IMG/VR virus record: IMGVR_UViG_3300034407_001416
Coordinates: 1 to 41,385 of that record
Length of the DNA: 41,385 nucleotides
DNA from: a virus
Reading direction: 5' to 3' (one strand)
The position numbers and the translations under genes were made by a program. The notes beneath the pieces are model-generated. The model was given only the letters and a program-made list of their open reading frames with translations. It was not told the DNA's origin and did no database searches. Shown here in pieces: positions 26,233 through 33,380 of the stretch. Position 1 is the stretch's first letter. Each line of letters starts with the position of its first letter.

Positions 26233-27902
26233 TATGCTAACCCTGCGTTACGCATCACAGTACCCAGTGCGTTATCTCCACCGGTATCAGTCTCGGATGC
26301 AGTCTTGGCAATGTCAGCACCTTGTTGTGCATTCACCATTGCTTGTTGCTGTGCTGCTGCTTGTGCGTCGGCTTGCATCATTGCAGCAACTTCATCATCA
26401 CTACGAACCAATGCAGGATCAACACCAAGTGATTCAGCGTACTCATCGATACCTTGATTGATGTTAACTTTATGACGTGCTTCAGGCCATAGTTGTGAAG
26501 CCTGACCAACGAACCCTACTAAGCGATCAACCGCACCGGTTGCAACTAGACGTTGTGCTTGTGCTAATACTGACACATATTCAACATTTAGCTCACGGTT
26601 CTGTAATTCTGGTGGTGGTGGTGGTAGCACACCATTCTGTTGAAGAATGTTGAACGTTCTGTCAATCAATGGGTCAAGTAGTTCAGTGTGAAGACGTTCA
26701 AGTACAGGACCTAACATCAGCAACTTCTCTTCATGCTTCTCTGCAACTTCACGTGCTGTGATCTGACGACGATCTGTGTTTGCCAACATCAAGAATAAAT
26801 CTTCATAGAAACCACGTTTAACACGGTCCTCTACATTCAGTATCTCATTGTTAAGCGCACCAAGGTCAGGTCTGAAGTCGTATATGCTTCGTAACCCTTC
26901 ACTGCTTTGCTCATGCCACACGATGTCATTAGGTCCAACAGTGTTACCGTTCAGCTTGTTCTTCAGTGATGAAGGACCTTGCAACGGTGGGTTAACCATC
27001 TTATCGATTGCTTGATACTTACGACGTTCAGCAAGCTGTAATGCTTTAGTGTCACCAAGTGCAGTAATACCAGGGCAATCAGTCGCATAAATGTCTTCAG
27101 CAGTTACATCCCAACGTGGTGTCAATACAGGGAAATCATCAAACCCTGATTCACGTAAAAACTTTGACTGACCTTCTTTTGTTCCAGCACTCTTCTCATA
27201 GTAAACACTTCGATATGCTTTGTTACGTGCTAATGGACTGATGTTGTCACGGTCATCATTAGGCTCAACAGCATGAACAATCTTGATCCACGCTTCAGTG
27301 TTGCCTTTCTCCCACAGTTGCTTCACCGAGTCGCTGACGTTATCAATACCAAACTGTTTAATACATTGAGCAACACTGATCTCATATTCACGATAGAAGG
27401 TGTCACTGATGTTCTGAGCATTCAGACCAATCATGTAACTACCAACTGTGTAAGGTTTACACCAGATTACATTCTCGAAGTCGTGATACACACCCATTGC
27501 TGCAGTACCAAACACACCAAGTTCAGCATATAGCTGGTGGAGTGAGTTATACACATTTGAGTGTGAGAATACTTTGTACATGATTTGTTGTACTTCATGC
27601 AGCCATGTTTTCACTGCTTGAATATCATCAAGGCTACTTTCACCAGTACCTAGTCTGAACCAAGGTCTAGCCGGTGACGTGATACCTGACATCATTCCTG
27701 ATGCAAGTGTACGTGCTGACATGCGTGACGTGTTGTTAATTTGTTTCGTGTTGCGCTTGTAACCCTTGTTACGGTCCGATGTGAGGAATCGACCACGATG
27801 TGCAAGGTGATAGTCTGACAGTTCACGCCACAACGGTATGAATGATGAACGCTCTGATCGCAGTGCTTCAAGTCGCTTATTAAATTGTATGATTGTTGGC
27901 AT
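26232..27902 (-). CDS. Portal protein (head-to-tail connector, podovirus type)
   Basis: A 556-aa portal. The N-terminus has FNKRLEALRSERSSFIPLWRELSDYHLAHRGRF, followed by ARTLASGMMSGITSPARPWFRLG, the classic podovirus portal signature, and a wing region with TARQITAREVAEKHEEKLLMLGPVLERLHTE-type helix near residues 375-410. The C-terminus is a Gln/Ala-rich helix. It forms the dodecameric DNA gate and motor dock. It lies downstream of terminase and upstream of scaffold. Confidence 0.93.
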   Translation of the reverse strand: MPTIIQFNKRLEALRSERSSFIPLWRELSDYHLAHRGRFLTSDRNKGYKRNTKQINNTSRMSARTLASGMMSGITSPARPWFRLGTGESSLDDIQAVKTWLHEVQQIMYKVFSHSNVYNSLHQLYAELGVFGTAAMGVYHDFENVIWCKPYTVGSYMIGLNAQNISDTFYREYEISVAQCIKQFGIDNVSDSVKQLWEKGNTEAWIKIVHAVEPNDDRDNISPLARNKAYRSVYYEKSAGTKEGQSKFLRESGFDDFPVLTPRWDVTAEDIYATDCPGITALGDTKALQLAERRKYQAIDKMVNPPLQGPSSLKNKLNGNTVGPNDIVWHEQSSEGLRSIYDFRPDLGALNNEILNVEDRVKRGFYEDLFLMLANTDRRQITAREVAEKHEEKLLMLGPVLERLHTELLDPLIDRTFNILQQNGVLPPPPPELQNRELNVEYVSVLAQAQRLVATGAVDRLVGFVGQASQLWPEARHKVNINQGIDEYAESLGVDPALVRSDDEVAAMMQADAQAAAQQQAMVNAQQGADIAKTASETDTGGDNALGTVMRNAGLA

Positions 27903-27915
27903 TATCAGTCCTTAT

Positions 27916-28719
27916 CTACACTATTGCGCTTATAGGGAATTCAGCCCAGTTGTACGCGAGTTTAATTCTGTTCGACCCATTGTCAAGATTGGTAACTTTA
28001 GCAATGAAGAATGAGTCAGGTGAGTAGATACGTGAACCTGTTTCTGCTGATATGTCACCACTCGTATTGTTACCTGTGCCACTCTGAGTCACGAAGTCAA
28101 CTTCTCTCACTGTACCTTCAGTTGTAGGTGGTGCAATAACACTGACAATCATCAACCCTGTATCACTCTCAAAGTTACGGTTCTCATTGAAAGATGGTAA
28201 CGGTGTACCTGGTGTAAACCCTGTTGAGTCCCACAGTATTTCAATCTCAGCAGCAGCATCACGTGACTTGAATCGACGTTCTTGCAGTGTCACCAAGTAA
28301 CCTGAAGCTAGTGGTGGCATCTGGTAAAGTATGTATTTAGTCTCGTTACCTGCATAAACTTCATCATAATCAATTACGAATCGTTTACCGACTGCTGAGA
28401 AATATTCACCTTGTGACATTGATGATGTTCTGACTCGTGCACCAGGTAATGCTGTCGTTACTACTGAACCGAAGTTAGTGACAGTTAACGCTGAACACTC
28501 TGTCATTGCCAACACCCATACATCGGTTTCAGTGTACGGGATGCTTAAAGGTTCATTGTTTCCACCGAGTTCATGAAACGTTATATTTGATTTAGCGGGT
28601 TTGATGTCGCTGAAAACAACGCGAACAGTGTCACGGTGTGATTGCAGAAGCAAGTACACTCCTGAGTCAGCTACCTTCACATACTGAGTAACATCGAGGT
28701 TTGCACGACTCGTTGACAT
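27916..28719 (-). CDS. Structural-operon protein, 267 aa, beta-rich, unknown
   Basis: The sequence is rich in beta-forming residues (KVADSGVYLLLQSHRDTVRVVFSDI, TDVWVLAMTECSALTVTNFGSV, SDTGLMIVSVIAPP) with no membrane segment or known motif. It sits between the terminase and portal genes in the late operon and may be a virion component such as a head fibre or decoration protein. I do not recognise a family. Confidence 0.7.
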   Translation of the reverse strand: MSTSRANLDVTQYVKVADSGVYLLLQSHRDTVRVVFSDIKPAKSNITFHELGGNNEPLSIPYTETDVWVLAMTECSALTVTNFGSVVTTALPGARVRTSSMSQGEYFSAVGKRFVIDYDEVYAGNETKYILYQMPPLASGYLVTLQERRFKSRDAAAEIEILWDSTGFTPGTPLPSFNENRNFESDTGLMIVSVIAPPTTEGTVREVDFVTQSGTGNNTSGDISAETGSRIYSPDSFFIAKVTNLDNGSNRIKLAYNWAEFPISAIV

Positions 28720-28721
28720 GA

Positions 28722-28937
28722 TTACTGTCCTAGCAACGTTTTAGTTGCAGTTGAACCACTTTCAGTTACACCACGTGAACCTGTAAGAATAGTGCTACTG
28801 CCTTGACCACTAGCTGCAGCACGACGACGCTTGTCACGGTCTGCTTGTGTTTCACTTGAACCATCTGCGGTTGTAGGTGCTTGCGCTGCTTCTGGTACTG
28901 CTGCCGGTGCAGCCGGTGCTGATGAGCCTCCACACAT
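28722..28937 (-). CDS. Small Ala/Pro/Ser-rich protein, MCGG start, 71 aa
   Basis: Starts MCGGSSAPAAPAA and continues as a low-complexity, hydrophilic protein with a basic patch (RDKRRRAAASGQG) and a Ser/Thr/Gly-rich end. MCGG-starting small proteins recur beside portal or terminase genes of podoviruses. AGGAGATTTATC before the ATG is a good ribosome binding site. Function unknown. Confidence 0.7.
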   Translation of the reverse strand: MCGGSSAPAAPAAVPEAAQAPTTADGSSETQADRDKRRRAAASGQGSSTILTGSRGVTESGSTATKTLLGQ

Positions 28938-28971
28938 GATAAATCTCCTGTTGACATTTGCAATTAATCAG

Positions 28972-28999
28972 ATAATAGCATATGACGTGTTAAAGTCTA
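28972..28999 (-). promoter_or_regulatory. Possible promoter of the structural operon
   Basis: Read leftward: TAGACT (28999-28994), 16-base spacer, TATTAT (28977-28972), at the end of the large terminase gene and ahead of the 71-aa protein gene. A fair sigma-70 match that could boost virion gene expression. No operator-like site overlaps it. Confidence 0.35.
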
Positions 29000-30514
29000 C
29001 ATGTAGTCATCTGAGTCCATACTGCTTAACGGGTTATAGTCACCACGTTCTTTGTTACGAACATAAGGGTTGTGGTCTAAGTGTCCACGTGGTACTTCAC
29101 GTTTTGGTACTGGTTCTGCGAATGTTAAGTATAGCGCATCGGCCCAGTCAGGTGATACACCCAGTCGCTTCTTCATGTCCTTCTTACGTTCAAGCACCAG
29201 TTGATCTTTATCATTGTGACCGAACTCACGTGATGTCAGTTCAACCTCAAGCTGTGGATCGTTAACGATAGCACCACCATCAAGTAACCACTGACGACAA
29301 CGTGAACCCATCTCAGCAGTACGCATCTTAAAGTGTTTAGCATCAGCAGCATTATCACCGAAACCAACATCAATGACATGGTAACCGAGTTGACGCATTC
29401 TATCTGCAACAGGACCACCCATTGACCCCTTATCCATGAAGCTAACATCAGGTTTATGTCTATCAAGTATCATGGTTAACAGTGACACAACCTTCATTGA
29501 ATCACGTGACTTCTCACCTGGTATCTTGTAAGTCTTCTCTGACTTGGCATCTTTACCACGACGAAACACAATCATACAGTTATCATCACCACCACGTGCC
29601 ATATCGATACCACAGATTAACGGGTCATCACCAAGGTAAGCACCTGAACCACGACGCATTGCATCATAGACAACATCAGATGGTATGAACTGCATGTCAC
29701 CACCTTTCGGAAACATGCCGCGTACACGTACTCTTGCTCTGTCACTATCCTCACCGAAATCTTCGATGATGCGGTCAAGGTATTTTTTGTTAGCAATCTT
29801 AGTAGTACGACTATCAATCTGTTTGGTTATCCACCGGTGACTGTTCTTTCTGAAGCACTCGAAGAAAGAACCTGAATTCCTAGTGGGGTTACCGAAACAA
29901 AAGTGCATAGGTTCACCATCGGTTAGACCACCACTGGCTACTTCCCATATCTTTTCTGGTATAGCGGATGCTTCATCGAATATATAATAGGGGGTTGAAG
30001 ATGCAGCATGTAACCCTGCAAAGGCCTCAGAATTTTCTTCACGACATGTAATAGCATCTAAACGCCACTTGTCCGAATATGCACGATGGTGAACACTCAT
30101 CGCATTAACTACGAACCAATGACCTGTTATTGATAAGCTATTCCACTTACTGATCTCAGCCATTGTAACTGTACGAACCTGATCACCGGTGTTAGCTGTT
30201 AACCTGCCACGACTGAACGGTCTGGTGGACATGATCCAGTTCACCACCCATGCAGTGAAGCAGCTTTTCCCGATACCATGACCTGATGCTACTGCCATTT
30301 GAATAGGGTCAACAGCATTGAATCCGTCAAACTTTCGTTCTTTAACTGCGTTACCAATGTCTATAAGTGTTTCACGCTGCCAAGCGTCAGGCCCGTCGAA
30401 ACCTTCGAGAAGTGTACCAGGTTCACCCCATTGGTACGCGAACAATACAAAACCAAGTGGGTCCGAGTAATACTTACTTACTTCTTCTGCAAGCTGGATG
30501 TCAATGTCACTCAT
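28997..30514 (-). CDS. Terminase large subunit
   Basis: A 505-aa packaging motor. Walker A is ASGHGIGKS near residues 75-84 and Walker B YYIFDEAS near 175-182. The nuclease domain starts with GIDMARGGDDN near 301 and includes later acidic residues (VSFMDKGSMG, and YLTFAEP near the C-terminus). The N-terminus (DPLGFVLFAYQWGEPGTLLEGFDGPDAWQ) is a known podovirus large-terminase form. It is separated from the small subunit by an HNH gene and a structured intergenic region, which is unusual. The start overlaps the HNH stop (ATGA). Confidence 0.93.
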   Translation of the reverse strand: MSDIDIQLAEEVSKYYSDPLGFVLFAYQWGEPGTLLEGFDGPDAWQRETLIDIGNAVKERKFDGFNAVDPIQMAVASGHGIGKSCFTAWVVNWIMSTRPFSRGRLTANTGDQVRTVTMAEISKWNSLSITGHWFVVNAMSVHHRAYSDKWRLDAITCREENSEAFAGLHAASSTPYYIFDEASAIPEKIWEVASGGLTDGEPMHFCFGNPTRNSGSFFECFRKNSHRWITKQIDSRTTKIANKKYLDRIIEDFGEDSDRARVRVRGMFPKGGDMQFIPSDVVYDAMRRGSGAYLGDDPLICGIDMARGGDDNCMIVFRRGKDAKSEKTYKIPGEKSRDSMKVVSLLTMILDRHKPDVSFMDKGSMGGPVADRMRQLGYHVIDVGFGDNAADAKHFKMRTAEMGSRCRQWLLDGGAIVNDPQLEVELTSREFGHNDKDQLVLERKKDMKKRLGVSPDWADALYLTFAEPVPKREVPRGHLDHNPYVRNKERGDYNPLSSMDSDDYM

Positions 30515-31059
30515 AGTGGTCTAACACTCCCGTGGTTCTTGTGAAAGTCATATCGATTCTCTGCTGACTTACGAGCGCAAGCAGCTTCAAAGATGTGGTC
30601 GTGGTATTTCAGTGAAACTCTTTTACCGTTAATCATTATGTAAGCAAACCATTTACCGAAAGGTTTGAACCACGAAACGCCTGATATACCCGATGTGTTG
30701 TTAGAACTCAATCGTTGATTCTTACCGTTCTCTGCGTTATCGACATCACGAAGATTAAACCATCTGTTGTCTGTACCGTTTCCGTTCTCATGGTCAACTT
30801 GGTCAGGTTCTTCACCGGTCATGTACACCCATATCACACGATGTAGCTGTGTTGTCTTACCGAACAAACCTATTTGTAGGTAACATTTACCATCTTTACC
30901 TTTAACGGTGTTACCTGCAATTTTACCTGCAAAGCGACTATTCCACGTTCTAAATGAGCGTTGTGTTTTGAAGAGTTCACGAGGTCGCTTCAACCAGGTA
31001 ACTGCACCGGTATCAGGGTTGTAATGTATGAGTTGTTTTAATTCATTTTGTGTAAGCAT
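30511..31059 (-). CDS. HNH homing-type endonuclease with AP2-like domain, between terminase genes
   Basis: A 182-aa protein. The HNH_3-type core is near residues 74-115 (LHRVIWVYMTG, DQVDHENGNGTDNRWFNLRDV, then AENGKNQRLSSNN). The C-terminal SGISGVSWFKPFGKWFAYIMINGK is an AP2-like DNA-binding domain. This is the usual layout of free-standing phage homing nucleases. It splits the terminase gene pair, so it probably arrived as a selfish element. Catalytic His and Asn residues are present, so it may be active. Confidence 0.88.
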   Translation of the reverse strand: MLTQNELKQLIHYNPDTGAVTWLKRPRELFKTQRSFRTWNSRFAGKIAGNTVKGKDGKCYLQIGLFGKTTQLHRVIWVYMTGEEPDQVDHENGNGTDNRWFNLRDVDNAENGKNQRLSSNNTSGISGVSWFKPFGKWFAYIMINGKRVSLKYHDHIFEAACARKSAENRYDFHKNHGSVRPL

Positions 31060-31091
31060 TAACTATCGTCCATAGTATCGTCATGAAGGTT

Positions 31092-31228
31092 GAGTGCATC
31101 AACTGGTGACGTGCCAGCGTTCATCCGCTAAGACTAGATGCACTCTTAATTAGGTGCTTGCCACTGATGAACAATTACAGGGTGACGTGCTGATCAGGTC
31201 CATTTCGTCAGTGGCAAGCTAGACCTAA
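31092..31228 (-). promoter_or_regulatory. Structured intergenic region between small terminase and HNH gene: two inverted repeats
   Basis: Of the 178 bases between the HNH start and the small-terminase stop, nearly all are covered by two side-by-side inverted repeats. One has arms GAGTGCATC (31092-31100) and GATGCACTC (31137-31145). The other has arms TTAGGTGCTTGCCACTGA (31150-31167) and its near-complement at 31208-31228, interrupted by three bases. Both loops contain GGTGACGTGC (31105-31114 and 31181-31190). No gene is visible here. It may be a packaging recognition site, a regulatory RNA structure, or the remains of an inserted element. Confidence 0.65.
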
Positions 31229-31237
31229 AGAATAGCA

Positions 31238-31681
31238 TTAGAAGAACGTCACGTCATCTTGTTCTTCATTGGTCTGGTTTAACCGCTTACGTGCAGCCAC
31301 CAACCTATCCATTACATCAGCATCAGTGCTTACTTTAATCTTATCAGCAGCAAACGCATCCACACGTTTATGTTTACCCACCATGTTAAGTGCGGTGTTA
31401 CTTGCTGTGATGTTACCTTGCTGACGTGCGATACGGTGATTGTCCACCATCTCATACAGTAACCAGTCAGTATCAATCATGTTTGTTTCAAGGCGTTGCT
31501 GGATGATGTATTCAATTGCTTCACTGACTTCTTTCTCAGCAAGTAGCTTGTAACCATGATCAGCAGCGAACCCTGATGCTTCAGCAGCACGACGTGGTGC
31601 AAAGTCTTTCACATACTCCACCACGAAGTTCGCTTTCTTCGGTGGTAATTTTAATTCATCTAGTAATGTTATTTTTCTCAT
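31238..31681 (-). CDS. Terminase small subunit
   Basis: A 147-aa protein with LPPKKANFVVEYVKDFAPRRAAEASGF near the N-terminus, the helix-turn-helix pattern typical of small terminases, followed by a helical oligomerisation segment and an acidic tail. It should recognise the packaging site on phage DNA and feed it to the large subunit. It overlaps the upstream HNH-like gene by four bases and is followed by the paired inverted repeats at 31092-31228. Confidence 0.88.
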   Translation of the reverse strand: MRKITLLDELKLPPKKANFVVEYVKDFAPRRAAEASGFAADHGYKLLAEKEVSEAIEYIIQQRLETNMIDTDWLLYEMVDNHRIARQQGNITASNTALNMVGKHKRVDAFAADKIKVSTDADVMDRLVAARKRLNQTNEEQDDVTFF

Positions 31682-32214
31682 AGGAAGCTCACTTCAGGAT
31701 CATTTAATGCGTCTAAAGCATCATCTACATTACCATGATAACTCAGTATCTGCTTATTGTATTGGTCGTCCACCTTCACCACTGTGAACTTCTTATGTTC
31801 ATAGGACCATGACACCACATTCAAACCCTTTGCACGACTCTTCGGTGCACGCATACAACGTGAACCTCGTTTGTTTCGTGTTGGTGTCAAACAGATGTTG
31901 TCAATACTGAATCGTGTTTCACCTGGTTTGATTGTCATGATGCGACGATTACAGTTGCTAGTCTGGTGTTCCCATATCACAGGTAACGCTCTGTGAAGCT
32001 CACCACCGAGTTTTAATTCATAGTCGTAACCCTTGCGACAATTACCTGCTACCTGTCCTTGCTGTGCACCACGTTTCATTGATGAAGGTAATTTGTCCCA
32101 TTGGTTACGGTCATCAGTCCATCGTAGTTTACCGAGTGCGTGATCATAATCAAAAAACTCTGTTAAATAGTTCAACACTTCGTATGGTTCCAGGTCTTCA
32201 ATCCACCATGTCAT
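31678..32214 (-). CDS. HNH-like protein with AP2-like C-terminus
   Basis: A 178-aa protein. YDYELKLGGELHRALPVIWEHQTSNCNRRI near residues 64-95 matches the HNH_3 start, but the usual central Asp-His and second Asn are only partly visible (ETRFSIDNICLTPTRNKRGS), so activity is uncertain. The C-terminus (GLNVVSWSYEHKKFTVVKV) is AP2-like. It is the first gene of the late operon, upstream of the small terminase with an ATGA overlap. Its leader contains the repeat-rich control region. It may be a domesticated or decaying homing nuclease. Confidence 0.72.
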   Translation of the reverse strand: MTWWIEDLEPYEVLNYLTEFFDYDHALGKLRWTDDRNQWDKLPSSMKRGAQQGQVAGNCRKGYDYELKLGGELHRALPVIWEHQTSNCNRRIMTIKPGETRFSIDNICLTPTRNKRGSRCMRAPKSRAKGLNVVSWSYEHKKFTVVKVDDQYNKQILSYHGNVDDALDALNDPEVSFL

Positions 32215-32336
32215 ATTGCGTTCCTCACCGTTAATTTAAACCATGACGCATTTTACATAGACTGATGAAATTTAGCAAGGGTCTATATTGTGTATGTCTT
32301 CGTTTTCTATCCTATCAATTTCTAAAAATCTGTCAT

Positions 32337-32494
32337 TCGTCATAGGAGTATATACTATTTCTATTCAGCCTTTAAAATCAGTAACTTATCGAAAATAAAT
32401 CCATGACACATTTTTTTGGATTCGTCATGGAATGCGTCAATGCGTCATAGGAGTATATATAGAGCAATTAAACCCTGTAGAATCAGTAACTTAC
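32337..32494 (-). repeat. Two 53-bp direct repeats spaced 105 bp
   Basis: Copy 1 (32337-32389) and copy 2 (32442-32494) share CGTCATAGGAGTATATA at one end and AATCAGTAACTTA at the other, with diverged middles but identical length. Read on the leftward strand this is TAAGTTACTGATT, then about 25 bases, then TATATACTCCTATGACG. The separation of exactly 105 bp, ten helical turns, places both on the same DNA face. A third core, TATATACTCCTGTGAC, lies inverted at 32597-32612. Confidence 0.85.
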
Positions 32495-32505
32495 GTTAAT
32501 GTGAT

Positions 32506-32533
32506 AGTATAGACTGTTGACGGTTTTGTTCAA
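32506..32533 (-). promoter_or_regulatory. Sigma-70-like promoter for the late operon
   Basis: Read leftward: -35 TTGAAC (32533-32528), 16-base spacer, -10 TATACT (32511-32506). The spacer lacks the GTGKAAC/GTTMCAC operator found at the early promoters, so this one should be controlled differently. The transcript leader would carry both 53-bp repeats before reaching the HNH-like gene. Confidence 0.6.
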
Positions 32534-32596
32534 TAATCCACCAGACTAACGCTGTGAGAGTCATGTTCTCAGCATCATTTAACACGATTTCCTTAA

Positions 32597-32640
32597 TATA
32601 TACTCCTGTGACAGATTCCATGACGCATCCATTCGTCACC
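32597..32640 (+). repeat. Inverted copy of the control-region core with TGACGCA half-sites
   Basis: TATATACTCCTGTGAC (32597-32612) is on the strand opposite to the two longer repeats; it is followed by CCATGACGCATCC (32618-32630) and ATTCGTCACC (32631-32640), both variants of the half-site seen around the other copies. Confidence 0.7.
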
Positions 32641-32656
32641 TTTCAGATACAAAGAA

Positions 32657-32673
32657 GCCACCGCGAAGGTGGC
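32657..32673 (-). terminator. Rho-independent terminator, possibly bidirectional
   Basis: Stem GCCACC/GGTGGC with loop GCGAA (TTCGC on the leftward strand), followed leftward by TTCTTTG and rightward by CTTTAA. It lies after the mini-gene at 32699-32866 and before the late control region, so it probably ends the leftward middle transcript. Confidence 0.75.
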
Positions 32674-32698
32674 CTTTAACGACTTGATACTGTGTTGC

Positions 32699-32866
32699 TC
32701 AGATTTGTTTTAACTCTTTCCCTGTATCACACAGTTCACGCATCTCTTCAATATCTGAATACTCATACAACACGTCACCGTGTAGAATGCCTGACAATCT
32801 GTGTAACCTCACTTCAAGCTCACGTACCTTATCATGACTATTTATTGCTTCAGCTATTAACTGCAT
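32699..32866 (-). CDS. Mini-protein, 55 aa, helical
   Basis: Frame MQLIAEAINSHDKVRELEVRL... ending CDTGKELKQI, highly charged and helical throughout. It starts two bases after the stop of the preceding mini-gene, as in coupled translation, and ends 26 bases before the terminator stem. No strong ribosome binding site of its own and no family recognised. It is the last gene of the leftward middle block. Confidence 0.55.
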   Translation of the reverse strand: MQLIAEAINSHDKVRELEVRLHRLSGILHGDVLYEYSDIEEMRELCDTGKELKQI

Positions 32867-32868
32867 GT

Positions 32869-32970
32869 TTACGCTTTCATCAGGAGCAACAGGTCACCCA
32901 CTGCATCCACTATCTCTTCACCATTGTGAATTGTCTTCACTGGTAGCATTATTTGTGACTTCATATCCAT
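32869..32970 (-). CDS. Mini-protein, about 33 aa
   Basis: Frame MDMKSQIMLPVKTIHNGEEI followed by a hydrophobic end (VGDLLLLMKA). AAAGGAG precedes the start region; an ATG nine bases further up (32979) is too close to it. It overlaps the previous mini-gene by ten bases and is followed closely by the 55-aa frame. Tentative. Confidence 0.4.
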   Translation of the reverse strand: MDMKSQIMLPVKTIHNGEEIVDAVGDLLLLMKA

Positions 32971-33077
32971 AAATTCCATACTCCTTTAATAAGCACACAA
33001 CGTTTAACTTGTTTTACCTGGTGAACTTCAAACGCTTCACGCATTGCATCACCTAAACTCTTTGACTTGATAATCAT
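32961..33077 (-). CDS. Mini-protein, 38 aa
   Basis: Frame MIIKSKSLGDAMREAFEVHQ... ending GVWNLWI. Basic and amphipathic. GGAGAAGAAGC precedes the ATG. The start forms an ATGA overlap with the stop of the second (shifted) frame of the winged-helix-like gene, which supports both. No family recognised. Confidence 0.5.
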   Translation of the reverse strand: MIIKSKSLGDAMREAFEVHQVKQVKRCVLIKGVWNLWI

Positions 33078-33380
33078 GCTTCTTCTCCATCTAGTAACTG
33101 TGTACCTGCTTCACTGATCTTGTAGCCGTAGTCTGACCATTCGGTAGATCAATCCTTTCTCTAACAATGAAGCGAGTGAATGTGTGTTCAAGTTCTGCCC
33201 GTGAGTCTCGACACCCTTCAACGTTTCCAGTTCATTCTGAGTTATCATGTAACCACGGTCTACGTCTTGATACTCACCTTCATCATTAGTAACACATGCA
33301 AGCAGATGACCACTGGCCTTAGCCACTTCAGTATAAGTAGCACCGACTGTTAACCCTTCAACCCATTTAATACAGATCAT
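33074..33380 (-). pseudogene. Small winged-helix-like protein gene with an apparent frameshift
   Basis: The intact frame from 33380 gives 89 aa ending at 33111. At 33140 a one-base shift would instead join ASLLEKGLIYR to WSDYGYKISEAGTQLLDGEEA, ending at 33074, a classic winged-helix C-terminus (KGLI-x(2,3)-R-SDYGYKIS-x-AG). That shifted frame ends in an ATGA overlap with the next gene, whereas the 89-aa end RMVRLRLQDQ looks like random out-of-frame sequence. So the ancestral product was probably 101 aa. A sequencing error, a real mutation or a programmed shift are all possible. The N-terminus (ICIKWVEGLTVGATYTEVAKASGHLLAC) is beta-like. Coupled by ATGA to the methylase-like gene upstream. Confidence 0.6.

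Larger units (their letters stand above)
32215..32698 (-). other. Non-coding control region between late and middle gene blocks
   Basis: About 480 bases without a convincing gene, A+T-rich, containing one sigma-70-like promoter (32506-32533), two 53-base direct repeats 105 bp apart, an inverted third copy of the core, many TGACGCA-like half-sites (for example 32242, 32402, 32619 on plus; 32337, 32424, 32434, 32441, 32632 as complements) and a hairpin terminator at 32657-32673. It is the largest intergenic region and a candidate late-transcription control region or replication origin. Confidence 0.7.

Noticed and set aside
28831-29265. A 144-codon rightward frame crossing the 71-aa gene and the large-terminase end
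   Set aside because: It crosses two supported leftward genes and the intergenic gap, has no start signal and has Cys/His-rich composition like other shadow frames.
31092-31228. A tRNA or group I intron in the structured intergenic region
   Set aside because: No cloverleaf, no anticodon arm, no intron core elements, and the flanking genes are complete.
32337-32640. A CRISPR array
   Set aside because: Only two long repeats plus one inverted partial copy, no regular spacers and no cas genes.
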